Source of the DNA: Antedon mediterranea
Lineage: Eukaryota; Echinodermata; Crinoidea; Comatulida; Antedonidae
Reading direction: 5' to 3'
Assembly (NCBI RefSeq): GCF_964355755.1
Contig: NC_092673.1
Location: 12,159,001 to 12,223,000, forward strand
DNA length: 64,000 bases
Position numbers and translations under genes: made by a program. The notes beneath the pieces are model-generated. The model saw only the letters and a list, made by a program, of their open reading frames with translations, was not told where the DNA came from and did not search any database. Each line of letters opens with the position of its first letter. Within the stretch, counting starts at the first letter, position 1. Below are positions 48,007 through 58,362 of the stretch, in pieces.

Positions 48007-48570
48007 GCACGTCGGCAGGCTCCTTAACTTCAATTGGACCATAGTGATCATTCTGGACATCGTTTATAAGAAACTGTGCTAGAGCTTCCTTAAATTCTCC
48101 ATTCTTTAATAGATCTATACCTTTCTTTTGCTGTTGTTGATCCGCTCCAGTTATAATGAATGTGTTCTTGGCATCTTTCGACATCTTTTATTGATTGTTC
48201 TACAGCAACAGGTGAACAGAATTTCCACTGGCTGAACATACCTTAATCATGATATCTGCAACGATTTTCCCATATGTAGACACATTATGACGAGGTAAAA
48301 TTTCATGCAGAACAAGTCCGCCATCAAAGAGAGTTGTCAGTCGCAGGAGTATCTTCCTTAAGTGAACCAGATTGTCTTGTTTCTAAAATCTTCGTTAGTG
48401 ATCGTTAGTACATAATGCAAATCTGTAGTGGTCTTTGATAACAAGTATCCAAAAGCATCACGAACACCTTCAGCTGCACCAAGAGCTTTGTTGCATTTAA
48501 CGATTTCTTCTTCATGTTTGAAGTAGCAAAATTGCGTACCTTTATACGCTTGACCGTCTTTAATAATCTT
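47999..48570 (-). pseudogene. Fragment of the HEESDTR-family gene (N-terminal half), decayed
   Basis: The minus strand encodes KGTQFCYFKHEEEIVKCNKA, then FDGGLVLHEILPRHNVSTYG, then (after frameshift) VEQSIKDVER and FIITGADQQQQKKGIDLLK with EFKEALAQFLINDVQNDHYG. The SIKDVER and FKEALAQFL words correspond to SIKDTTRQ and DLARFLSEEL in the gene inside the 8.7-kb element, so both belong to one family. The part with HEESDTR is missing here. Confidence 0.55.
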
Positions 48571-48584
48571 GTTTACAGATACAG

Positions 48585-49618
48585 ATACAGATAACTTTTA
48601 TTGTCCAACCTAAACTGGAAATTGCATTTGCTCACTTATCACATAAAAATATCGTATAAAAATATCGTATAAAAATAAAGTATAAAATGTAGAATAACAA
48701 AATAAAAATACACAATGATTAAAATAGTACATCATAAAATTACAGCTCAAAAATATTTAAGTTTTGTTTGTTTGTTTGTTTATTTATTTTTTCCACTCAC
48801 TTATATATATATATATATCATTTACATTTACATAACATATATTAAATGTGGGTGGATGGAAGTCACAGTAAGTTCACTGAACTTTAAGTCGTGACTCCCG
48901 TATGCCTATAAGTATACTAACATTGCTACAGAGTAGACTAAAATATGAATATATAATAGTGAAAGTACATAAAATCAAAAAAAAAATCAAAAATTTAAAT
49001 TATAGAAGTTAAGATAAACCAGGCAATTATATAATATAATGATAAAAGGGATAATGATAACAATTAGAGTACAATATGAAATATAATTAAATATGGTATA
49101 ATAACAAGTATAACGATACAATGTAGCGGAGATAATTGAATACCAGGGTGAAGGATTTAATGCCATGTATCACCACCAAATAAATAAGGATAAAAGATCA
49201 GCGAAAAATTATGTAGCATATTCTGACACCATTTTGTGTTTGAAATTAGATTTAAAACTAGAAAAGGAAGATTTCTGTTTAAGTTCATTTGAGAGTGAAG
49301 TCCAAAGTTTGGGACCAAAATAATACATAGAAAATCGTCGAGCCTTAACATTTAAATTATCAATAATTGTTAACAGAGGATCGGGTTTTATAGGAATGGC
49401 GTTCGTCAATTCTTGTAAATAAAGCATTAAAATGTGAAGGCAGTAAATTGTTAGATAAACGGTACATAAATGAGGCAACTTGTAATTTATTTAAATCATA
49501 AATGTTTAAAACGTTAAATCTTTTAAAAAGTAATTTTGTATGGGCTCTAAATGATTCTCCCGCGCAAATCCGAAGTGCACGTTTTTGTAGTTTAAAAAGG
49601 CGGTCAATTTGAGTTTTC
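48585..49618 (-). pseudogene. L2/CR1-like LINE, ORF2 C-terminus and 3' UTR (left part of the split element)
   Basis: The frame resumes just left of the TCTAGA duplication with KTQIDRLFKLQKRALRICAG, SFMYRLSNNLLPSHFNALF and, after a frameshift near 49375, RRFSMYYFGPKLWTSLSNEL. The 3' UTR runs to about 48585 and ends with GGACAATAAAAGTTATCTGT and (CTGTAT)n. It continues the ORF2 at 58363-61073. Confidence 0.85.
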
Positions 49619-49624
49619 TCTAGA
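49619..49624. repeat. TCTAGA target duplication, left copy
   Basis: TCTAGA here and at 58357-58362 bracket the 8.7-kb element. Removing the element and one copy restores the LINE reading frame exactly. Confidence 0.75.
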
Positions 49625-50344
49625 TAGACAGGTTCCATTTCTCAAAAAACGGCCTAGAAAACGAATCAAGAAGCATTTTTGGGTAGAAGCTGGGATCCAC
49701 TTTATTTAGGATATTTGGACCTCGCTGATTACGAATATGGCGGATCCCAAGCGAAATTCGGCCATCTAAGCCCTAAATTTGCATAATTAAAAATGGCGGC
49801 CATTTTTTATAATTACTCTATATCTCGAGAACCACTAGTCACAGATAATTAATTTTGGTCTCAAAATGTTTTAAATATATGTTTTTATATTCACTTTAAT
49901 GACACATTTTCTCTAAGAATGGATGCAAGTCTTATTTCTGACATTTTGACCTTTGACCTTTATTTATCGTACCTCAGTAATCGGAGAGACACAAAATAGG
50001 TCTCAAATTGTTCAGAAACTATACATTCATATTTATTATAATGAAATGTTTTTACAAAAAATGGCCGATTCTACAACTATTGACCTTTGAACTATTAGTC
50101 AAATATAATAATATAATAATAATATAACTTTGAAAATTGTGGTCTTATGAATTTTTTTTTCTTTTTAAATTGTTTAAAACATGTGTGTTTCTATCCAGTC
50201 TAATGGGACATTTTGTACAAGAATGGCCGATAGCATGGTTATTGACCTTTAAACTACAGCATAGGCCTACTGTATACTAAATATAATATAATTGCATAAC
50301 TATGAAATTATTTATACACAATAATAATAATAATTAGTAAAATT

Positions 50345-50925
50345 ATAAAATTCACTGCCATCAAATATGATGTGTTATGATTTATATAGATTTAAAAAAA
50401 ATTTGAACACGCAAGTTACATTTGTTGAAATTTGAAATTTGAAATTACCTGCCATCAATATGATGGAGTATGATTATAGATTTTTAAAAATGTGAACATG
50501 TCAGCTACATTTGGAAATTACCTGCCATCAATATGATGGATTATGATTATAGATTTAAAAAAGAATTCGAACACGTAAGCTACATTTGAAAATTACCTGC
50601 CATCAATATGATGGATTATGATTATAGATTTAAAAAAGAATTTGAACACATCAGCTACATTTGGAAATTTGGAAATTACCTGCCATCAATATGATGGATT
50701 ATGATTGTATACTACCTGCCATCAATATGGTGGATTATGATTATAGATTTAAAAAAGAATTTGAACACGTAAGCTACATTTGAAAATTACCTGCTATCAA
50801 TATGATGGATTATGATTATAGACTTAAAAAAGAATTTGAACACGTAAGCTACATATGAAAATTATCTGCCATCAATATGATGGATTATAATTGTATAGAT
50901 TTAAAAGAAAATGTGAACACGTAAG
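50345..50925. repeat. 72-bp tandem repeats in the left arm
   Basis: About eight units of the form TACCTGCCATCAATATGATG, GATTATGATTATAGATTTAA and a GAACACGTAAGCTACATTTG-type end, the outermost most diverged. A matching inverted array lies at 57150-57625. Confidence 0.85.
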
Positions 50926-50935
50926 CTACATTTGG

Positions 50936-51073
50936 AATGAACATGTTAAGGGCATCAGTTTAAGATCATTCATGCAAAGGTTTCCGTCATCTTTAGCGTT
51001 GTTACAGCGGCATAAAGCTGTACATGGTAGTTTTGCCTTCTTGCACCTACATCTATTGGTTATGCATCGTTAA
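50936..51073 (-). pseudogene. Cysteine-rich C-terminal tail of the HEESDTR-family protein (left arm copy)
   Basis: The minus-strand frame is open and reads RCRCKKAKLPCTALCRCNN, then DDGNLCMNDLKLMPLT, and stops inside the first 72-bp repeat. The upstream part of the protein was lost where the Tx1/L1-like LINE inserted. The right arm carries the same segment inverted. Confidence 0.65.
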
Positions 51074-51699
51074 TAAATAAAATGTAAAATACATGATTAA
51101 AATTGTCTTGTTAAACTATCTTATTTGTGATCTTATTTGTGTTCGAGTTTGTGTTCGAGTAGAGAGGCTATAAACTCAGGGGAGGAAAATGTAGTATCCT
51201 CCCTTTTCACCAAGATAAGATGGATGGTATGAAAAAAAGAGGAATGCAGTAGGTTGAAAGTTAGTTATTTAGAATGATAGCATGAAATGGTATATTTAAT
51301 GGAAACCGTTAGGTTAGAGTCCATACACGGTGCAAGTCCAAGATGCAATTTTGGCTCTGTGTGTATGTGAGACGCTTCATACCCGATGTCATCTTAGTAC
51401 AACTACTACTTACAATTTGTATTTACGGTATAACATATTATAGTAGTATAGAAGTATATATATTGAACAAATACACATACCTATAGATTAAATTGACATG
51501 TATACGATATAAAATAATGCAAATATAGAAAGATATATATGTTAAACAAATACCAATACCTACAGATTATATTGACATGCTACATGTATTTGAACTATTG
51601 TCATCTTAAAAAGGTATACTGTAAACAGATTTTACGTTGATATGCAGGATTTGTGTCCATTATGATAAGGTAAGAAAGAAAAAGGAATCGATAAAATAA

Positions 51700-54012
51700 T
51701 TAAATTATTAACATCAAGTCTTTAGATAGTTTTAATAATTTATCTTTTAGGTTATTCGTCCATTTCTTCTGAGCCTTATGTAAATTATTCATAAATTCAT
51801 TTGTTAATAAATGCTTTAATTCATAGTAAAATAATCTCCAAATTATTTTTGATTCCTGATTTTGTTTCTTTTCTTTTCTTATTACTAAACACGATTTATA
51901 GATGCAAAAAGTAAATATTGAAATAAGTTCATTTACAGTTTTCGTTTCCGATCCTTTAACAATATTACGCCAGGTTATATCAATCTTTTGTACAAAACAG
52001 TTTGAGATCAAAAACTTAAATACAATCTCACTATTACATCTTTCACATATGTCATTTATTGAAAGTTTCCAAATTTTTAACTTACTTTTACACGCAAGAA
52101 TACGATGTAGTAGTTTGAAATTGAATTGCGCGACTTTTGTGATATGTGTCATAGAAAACACCTTGTTATACCATACGGTATCCCATGCAAAAGTGTAATT
52201 TTGAAATTCTATCTCCCATTTTTCTTGTGCTATAGGAGTTGATATTATATTTTCCACAAATAAATTATAAAATAGTTTTGCATTAAGTTGTTTTGTATGA
52301 AGCCAAAAGCAATCGGTGTTTGTTTGATTATTTACATGTTCACCATTCAAAATAATTTCCTTCCATGATTGTGGTATAGCATTCATTAGCCCTATATATT
52401 CAATTAATCCATTTTGTTTCTGTGATAGTAATGGTAACACTTCATTCATTGGTAATAATATATTCTCCTTAATTATGTCATTCATTGTTCTAAAGCCTGC
52501 ATCAAGCCAAACTTTGAAATAGATTGACTTTCCATTTAACTGTATACATTTATTTTCCCACAATTGTTGGTTTTTAACGTCTTCAATGTTTTGTGGGTCA
52601 GACCAGTTAAAGTTGTTAATATTAACTATAGCAGTTATCATTTCTCTATAGAAAACAGGCAATAGTTTTAGATCAGAATGCTCTTCATTGTTAATTTGAG
52701 TGATATTAACAGTATACTTAATAGGGTGCATAAAATAACTCGGTATACATTTCCATTTTCCTGGATCTGGGCTAAGGAGTCGCTTAACCCAGTTTAACTT
52801 CAATGCTTTGACTTTTGCATTCAAATTAATCATATTTAAACCACCTTTATCTGTTTTTCTATTGAGTGTGGTTCTTTTAATCTTTTCTCGTCTACCACTC
52901 CACATAAAACTATATATTATCTTTTCCACCTTGGGCAAGATATATTTTGGTACGGTTATAATGCTAGCATTGTATATTAGTTTAGATATGGCTAGGGTTT
53001 TAATTATAATAATTTTTCCAAAGAACGTAAGATTTCTTCTTTTCCATAATCTTAAGATATTTTCTAAAGAAATAATCTTATCGTCCCAGTTTTTCTTTTC
53101 ACATAATTTGTTATCGTATCCAACATAAATTCCTAGAAACTTTACAGGTTTCTTTGTCCATGCAATATTACATGGTTCTGACATATTATGTTTACTCGCA
53201 CCAATCCACATACCATTTGTTTTTCCTTTGTTCAATCTTAAACCTGATATTCTACAGATTAGCTCAATCTCATGTAAAAAGCAGATTAATGATTCTTTAT
53301 CTTTTGTAAAGATGATAGTATCGTCTGCAAGCTGAGCTATCTTAACAGTACATTCTTCATCATTTATTTTTGGCAATTCAATTCCTTTACATAGGGGATT
53401 GTTCCGTATGTTACAGGCCATCAATTCAACTACCAATATAAATAACAAGGCCGATAAAGGACACCCTTGTCTTATTCCACGTTCCATATTAATGCTTTCC
53501 GACATCCAACCATTATTTACCATTATACTTTCTGTATCAGTATATATTACTTTAATCCATTTAATAAAAGAAGGACCAAATCCAAATTTTGTTAGCGTTT
53601 TTAACATTAAATTTCTGTTTACCGAATCAAACGCTTTTGCAAAATCGAGGAAAATTAAGGCGCCGGGTTTGTTTTTGATATTAGTAAAATAAAGTATATC
53701 TTCTACAAGTCTTATGTTTTCACCACCAAATCTTCCAGTAATGTAACCTTTTTGATCAGAATGTATAATAGTTGATATTACTTTTTGTAATCTGATTGAT
53801 AGAACATGAGCTAATATCTTATAATCTACATTAATGAGTGTGATAGGTCGCCAGTTTTCTAACTTCTCTCTTTGTCCACTTTTGAAAAGTAATTGAATTA
53901 TACCTCTCCTTTGTGAATTTGAAAGTATGTTGTTGTGATAATTATAGTTCAGAGCTGTACACAGCATTTCTTTTATATGGTCCCAAAACTTTCTGTAAAA
54001 TTCAACACTCAA
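51700..54012 (-). pseudogene. Tx1/L1-like LINE reverse transcriptase (C-terminal part of ORF2)
   Basis: 770 open residues starting at an internal Met. Motifs in order: LENWRPITLINVDYKILAHV (RT 2), ALIFLDFAKAFDSVNRNLML (motif A), MERGIRQGCPLSALLFILVV (motif B), IAQLADDTIIFTKD (motif C with LADD), RISGLRLNKGKTNGMWIG, and KPVKFLGIYVG. A C-terminal Cys/His region follows (DICERCNSEIVFKFLISNC). This style is typical of the Tx1/L1 group. It is joined to the endonuclease frame at about 54010-54030 by a one-base frameshift; otherwise intact, so fairly young. Confidence 0.9.
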
Positions 54013-55451
54013 GCCATCAGATCTGGGCTTTTATTAAGGTGCATTTTTAAAACAGCATTTGTGCATTCATCAACTGATAATAATCCCTCACATTTAGTAT
54101 AGTCATCAATTGAAAGTTTGCTTACATTTGATCTGTGTAAGTACTCATTAATTTTATGATCAGGGATATTTTTTTTTGCATATAGCTGTCTGAAGAAACT
54201 TACTTCTTCCTTTATAATTTCAGATGTGTCTGATGTGTATTTTCCATTACTTTTTAATACTGAAGTAATGTGTTTTCTTTTTGCGTTGGATTTTTCTAAT
54301 CCTAAAAAGAATTTAGTGTTTTTTTCTCCCTTTTCAAACCAGTCCAATCGGGATCTAATTTGGGCACCGTGTGCTTCAATTGAATATATATCATTAAGCT
54401 CTTTCTGGATGTTGCTTAATTGGATATTTGTTTCATCATCATATGCAATATCAAGTTTATTTGTTAATTCTTTGACTTTTTTGAACAATTCTTCTTTATT
54501 AACTTGTCTTTTTTGTTTCTTTTGTTTACAATATGTGCTAGAAAATGTTTTGATCTTAACTTTTAGGTATTCCCAGAGGAGGTCCGGGCTAAGATTATTT
54601 TCATTATTTTTTACATTACTAATTATTCTGATTATGTTTACATTGTAATCATTATCATTTAAAATGCTGTTATTAATTTTCCAAAGTCCAGGACCTTTTT
54701 CTGCTTGGTGGTTTACAATTTTAAGAGAGATTGCTTGATGATCAGAACAGATAGATGGTCTAATGTCGCAAGACACAATTTCACCATTTTTATAGAGGGC
54801 GTTCGAAACACACCAAAAATCTAACCTTCTGTATGTTTCTTTTCGTCTCCACGTATACTGAGTTTTGTTTTTGTGGCATTGTCTCCATATGTCAATTAGT
54901 TTATGATTACGCATACAATTTTTTAATATTTGTGGCGAGTTATCATAAGTATTTACACTGTTCTTTTGATCAAGATTACATTGTAATATACAGTTCATAT
55001 CACCGCCAATTATGATATGCTCATCAACACTACAAAGGGAATCGATCTTCTTTTCAAGTTTCTTAAAGAATAACGATCTTTCTTTGTAATTATTTGGCGC
55101 ATACACATTTATTAAAGTAAAAATTTGTCCGTTATATTCTAAACTTAAAATAAGTAGTCTACCTTCCTCATCTAAGTATTTACAACTGATGTCTTTTATG
55201 TCAAAATTCGACTTAAATAGCATTGAAACGCCTCTGCTATTTGTCGTTCCAAAGCTATGGAAAGTGTATCCCTTCCATAACGTATCGTAACATTTCACAG
55301 ATTTTATATCAAAGTGTGTTTCTTGAAACACGATATCTACTTTTTGTTCATCTAGCCAGTTAAATACTTTTCTCCTTTTAATATTATCTCTAAGACCTCT
55401 AGCATTTAATGAGATTAAATGAAGAGGGCTGTTTTTTCGTTTTATTGCCAT
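54009..55451 (-). pseudogene. Tx1/L1-like LINE endonuclease (N-terminal part of ORF2)
   Basis: The likely start is the Met at 55451 (MAIKRKNSPLHLISLNARGL), since the upstream open stretch is a (TA)n repeat. Motifs: VDIVFQETHFD (catalytic Glu), LINVYAPNN, IIIGGDMNC, YTWRRKETYRRLDFWCVSN, and SICSDHQAISL (catalytic SDH). The linker includes RSRLDWFEKGEKNTKFFLGL. The frame closes at LNKSP, where the protein would continue as DGLSVEFYRK in the next frame, showing a single-base lesion. Confidence 0.88.
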
Positions 55452-55562
55452 TTTTTTTTTTTTTGCTTTTTGTATATATATATATATATATATAATTATA
55501 TTATCCAATTTTTTTAACTTTCTCTCTTTACGTAAAGAGCAGTCGATCAGATAATTGTGTAT

Positions 55563-55931
55563 TTAACTTACGGAGTCAGTCTTTTTTTCTTTCTTTTCCG
55601 CATTCTTGTCTCCACTTTCTGTCATCTTCTTTCTTTTCCCTGCAGCGAATTGTTGCCTAGCGGCTGTCGCTGTATCTGAGTCAAGTGTATCTTTTTTCGC
55701 AGTTGTAGCGACATCTGTGATAGGTCTCATACCTTTAGTGCTTTTGTCTAGTTTACTTTTCTCTCCTTGTTTCTTTTCTTGTTCCATTTTTTCTACATTT
55801 TTCTTCTCTTGTTGTTTTTTCTTTTTCTTCTCCTTCTTAGAGCGTTGAGATCCTTGATTCTCTGAAGACAAATTCTCGTCACCGCTGAGAGATTTTACTC
55901 TATCAATCGCTTCCTTCATGATTGTCTCCAC
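55563..55931 (-). pseudogene. LINE ORF1 remnant, lysine-rich
   Basis: 122 open residues rich in Lys/Glu (KKEKKKKKQQEKKN), placed directly upstream of the Tx1/L1-like ORF2. Only the basic C-terminal part of an ORF1 would be present, the 5' end being truncated at about 55950. No zinc knuckle is retained. The assignment rests mainly on position. Confidence 0.4.
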
Positions 55932-55950
55932 TCTCTCTTCTAGTTTTAAC

Positions 55951-56710
55951 TTGACAAAAACCGTAAACGTAGCAAATGAATCTTTCCGATTTCATAATAA
56001 CTTGGTCACTGATAGGTTTTCTCCCAGGTCTTTAATTAGTTCATAATTTTTTTTAATACTTCCCATGCCGATGCCTTTGATTGACCACTTAGATATGAAC
56101 AGGGAAGAGTTAAATTACTGTATGTATGTATTAATGTAATTTAACTCTTCCCTGGATATGAGGTAGAATCGCATCCACTAATAGTGTGGAACGGAATCAG
56201 TGCTTTTGCATAAACCTCGGGCAAGGCTTGAAAAATGTCTTTTATAGATACTTTCTTTTTTTGGATGTCCCTGTCATCATCCATTTGGATACCATGCTTT
56301 GGTAGTGAGACACTAGAATCACTAGTACGTCTGTATCTCTAGAAGCAACTACAACTGTGTCGTATCGGACATTGGCAGCATGACAAGTCTCGTGTCCGAT
56401 TCTTCATGATCTGCGACCAGAAACAACGTATTCGTATAGACTTTTGATGATTTAACAACTCATTCTTTCATAAATCCACCAGCTGTGACAATTTCTTTGT
56501 CTATAGGAGCTTGACGAATCAACTCCTCTGATAGAAATCGTGCCAGATCTGCTTTATTATCTTGTAATGCCAAAAAGTTTGACCAGCAATTTGGCAGCGG
56601 TATTTCACCACTTTCTATAATTAATTTTCGACGAATTGGTCTCTGTGTTTTGGTTCATCTTTGTCTAGTGGTGTCCTTTATCGACAGTTTTAAGTTAGGC
56701 ATGCCATGTT
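55951..56710 (-). pseudogene. HEESDTR/GCDSTS-family protein, central part, decayed
   Basis: In order on the minus strand: SIKDTTRQR, PIRRKLIIESGEIPLPNCWS, ALQDNKADLARFLSEELIRQ, FLVADHEESDTRLV, YDTVVVASRDTDVLVILVSH, PFHTISGCDSTSY and, past a 55-bp palindrome insertion, KSERFICYVYG. The spacing of acidic residues (EESDTR, then S/R-DTDVLV about 20 residues on, then GCDS) resembles the metal site of PIN/FEN-type nucleases; this is inference. Two stops and at least two frameshifts break it. The protein would end with the cysteine-rich tail found in both arms. I know of similar unnamed proteins in invertebrates but cannot give a function. Confidence 0.6.
56092..56162. mobile_element. 55-bp CAGGG...CCCTG palindromic micro-element with 8-bp flanking repeats
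   Basis: The element at 56100-56154 has perfect 19-bp arms (CAGGGAAGAGTTAAATTAC) around a 17-base centre. It is flanked by GATATGAA (left) and GATATGAG (right). It interrupts the HEESDTR-family gene right after the GCDSTSY codons. Too short to code for anything. Confidence 0.75.
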
Positions 56711-56724
56711 AAAAAAAAAAACCA

Positions 56725-57035
56725 GAGGCATTACCTCCAACAAGCGATGCAGTGCACCGGCATATAAAAAGAGCACACCTCCAAGCATTCGTATTGAAAA
56801 AAGCTGTATCGCCAATCCAGCATTTGCCATCACCAACAGATTTTGGTTGGGAGCTATCTAATGGTAAACTTCAACCAGTGCTTCTGAAAAATGAAGCTAT
56901 TCCCACTGCTTCGTTAGAGATGATTTATTGTGGATGCAAAACACGATGCATAACCATATAGATGTAGGTGCAAGAAGTCAAAACTACCATGTACAGCTTT
57001 ATGCTGCTGTAACAACGCTAAAAAAGATGACGGAA
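56725..57035 (+). pseudogene. C-terminal part of the HEESDTR-family protein, inverted copy beside the right arm
   Basis: The plus strand encodes PEALPPTSDAVHRHIKRAH, then PSPTDFGWELSNGKLQPVLL, then EMIYCGCKTRC. After a frameshift near 56960 come RCRCKKSKLPCTALCCCNN and KKDDGN. Cysteines are spaced CxC...C...CxC...C...CxC, a possible zinc-binding tail. It faces the central part of the gene head to head, showing that the arm inversion included this coding segment. Confidence 0.65.
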
Positions 57036-57115
57036 ACCTTTCATGAATGATCAAAACTAATGCCCTTAACATGTTCATTCCAAATGTAGCTTACGTGTTC
57101 ACATTTTCTTTCAAA

Positions 57116-57156
57116 CCTATACCAGGGAGTTGTTATTAACAACTCCCTGCCTATAC
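57116..57156. mobile_element. 27-bp perfect palindrome with 7-bp target duplication
   Basis: CAGGGAGTTGTTA and its exact reverse complement face each other around one T (57123-57149). CCTATAC flanks it on both sides (57116-57122 and 57150-57156). The 72-bp repeat it interrupts matches its neighbours when the insert and one duplicate are removed. Confidence 0.85.
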
Positions 57157-57625
57157 AATCATAATCCATCATATTGATGGCAGGTAATTTCCAAATTTCC
57201 AAATGTAGCTGACGTTTTCAAATTCTTTTTTAAATCTATAATCATAATCGATCATATTGATGGCAGGTACTATACAATCATAAATCCATCATATTGATGG
57301 CAGGTAATTTCCGAATTTCCAAATGTAGCTGACGTGATCAAATTCTTTTTTAAATCTATAATCATAATCCATCATATTGATGGCAGGTAATTTTCAAATG
57401 TAGCTTACATGTTCAAATTCCTTTTTAAATCTATAATCAAAATCCATCATATTGATAGCAGGTAATTTCCAAATGTAGTTGACATGTTCACATTTTTAAA
57501 AATCTATAATCATACTCCATCATATTGATGGCAGGTAATTTCAAATTTCAACAAATGTAACTTGCGTGTTCAATTTTTTTTTTTTAATCTATATAAATCA
57601 TAACACATCATATTTGATGGCAGTG
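57150..57625. repeat. 72-bp tandem repeats in the right arm
   Basis: About seven units, the inverse of the array at 50345-50925: ATCCATCATATTGATGGCAG followed by GTAATTT(C/T)CAAATGTAGC-type and TCTTTTTTAAATCTATAATC-type words. Confidence 0.85.
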
Positions 57626-58356
57626 AATTTTATAATTTTACTAATTATTATTGTGTATAAATAATTTCATAGTTATGCAATTATATTATATTTAGTATAC
57701 AGTAGGCCTATGCTGTAGTTTAAAGGTCAATAACCATACTATCGGCCATTCTTGTACAAAATGTGCCATTAGACTGGATAGAAACACACATGTTTTAAAC
57801 AATTTAAAAAGAAAAAAAATTCATAAAACCACAATTTTCAAAGTTATATTATTATTATATTATTATATTTGACTAATAGTTCAAAGGTCAATAGTTGTAG
57901 AATCGGCCATTTTTTGTAAAAACATTTCATTATAATAAATATGAATGTATAGTTTCTGAACAATTTGAGCCCTATTTCGTGTCTCTCCGATTATTGGTTA
58001 CTGAGATACGATAAATAAAGGTCAAAGGTCAAAATGTCAGAAATAAGACTTGCATCCATTTTTAGAGAAAATGTGTCATTAAAGTGAATATAAAAACATA
58101 TATTTAAAACATTTTGAGACCAAAATTAATTATTTGTGACTAGTGGTTCTCGAGATATAGGGTAATTATAAAAAATGGCCGCCATTTTTAATTATGCAAA
58201 TTAAGGGCTTAGATGGCCGAATTTCGCTTGCAGCGAGGTCGAAATATCTTAAATCAAGTGGATCCCAGCTTCTACACAAAAATGCTTCTTACACCATATT
58301 TCAGAGGAAATAGAACTTGTCTAAGACTTGTCCAGGGGCATAACGTATTAAATTTA

Positions 58357-58362
58357 TCTAGA
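58357..58362. repeat. TCTAGA target duplication, right copy
   Basis: Matches 49619-49624; see the left copy. Confidence 0.75.

Larger units (their letters stand above)
51080..55950 (-). mobile_element. Tx1/L1-like LINE inserted in the 8.7-kb element
   Basis: ORF1 remnant at 55931-55563, ORF2 at 55451-51700 with one frameshift, and an AT-rich 3' end near 51080. No clear target duplication is seen and part of the host gene is missing at the left junction, so the insertion came with a deletion. Confidence 0.8.
49625..58356. mobile_element. 8.7-kb element with ~1.4-kb inverted arms, carrying a HEESDTR-family gene
   Basis: The left end TAGACAGGTTCCATTTC is mirrored by GAAATAGAACTTGTCTA at 58307-58323; the right side has 33 further bases before the target duplication. 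The arms, 49625-51073 and about 56930-58323, contain a GATGGCCGAATTTCG-type block, modules with TGACCTTTGACC, about eight (left) or seven (right) copies of a 72-bp repeat, and the coding sequence for a cysteine-rich protein tail. The unique centre encodes the rest of that protein on the minus strand and is interrupted by a Tx1/L1-like LINE. The 6-bp TCTAGA duplication and frame restoration in the host LINE support transposition as one unit. I cannot assign it to a known superfamily. Confidence 0.8.
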
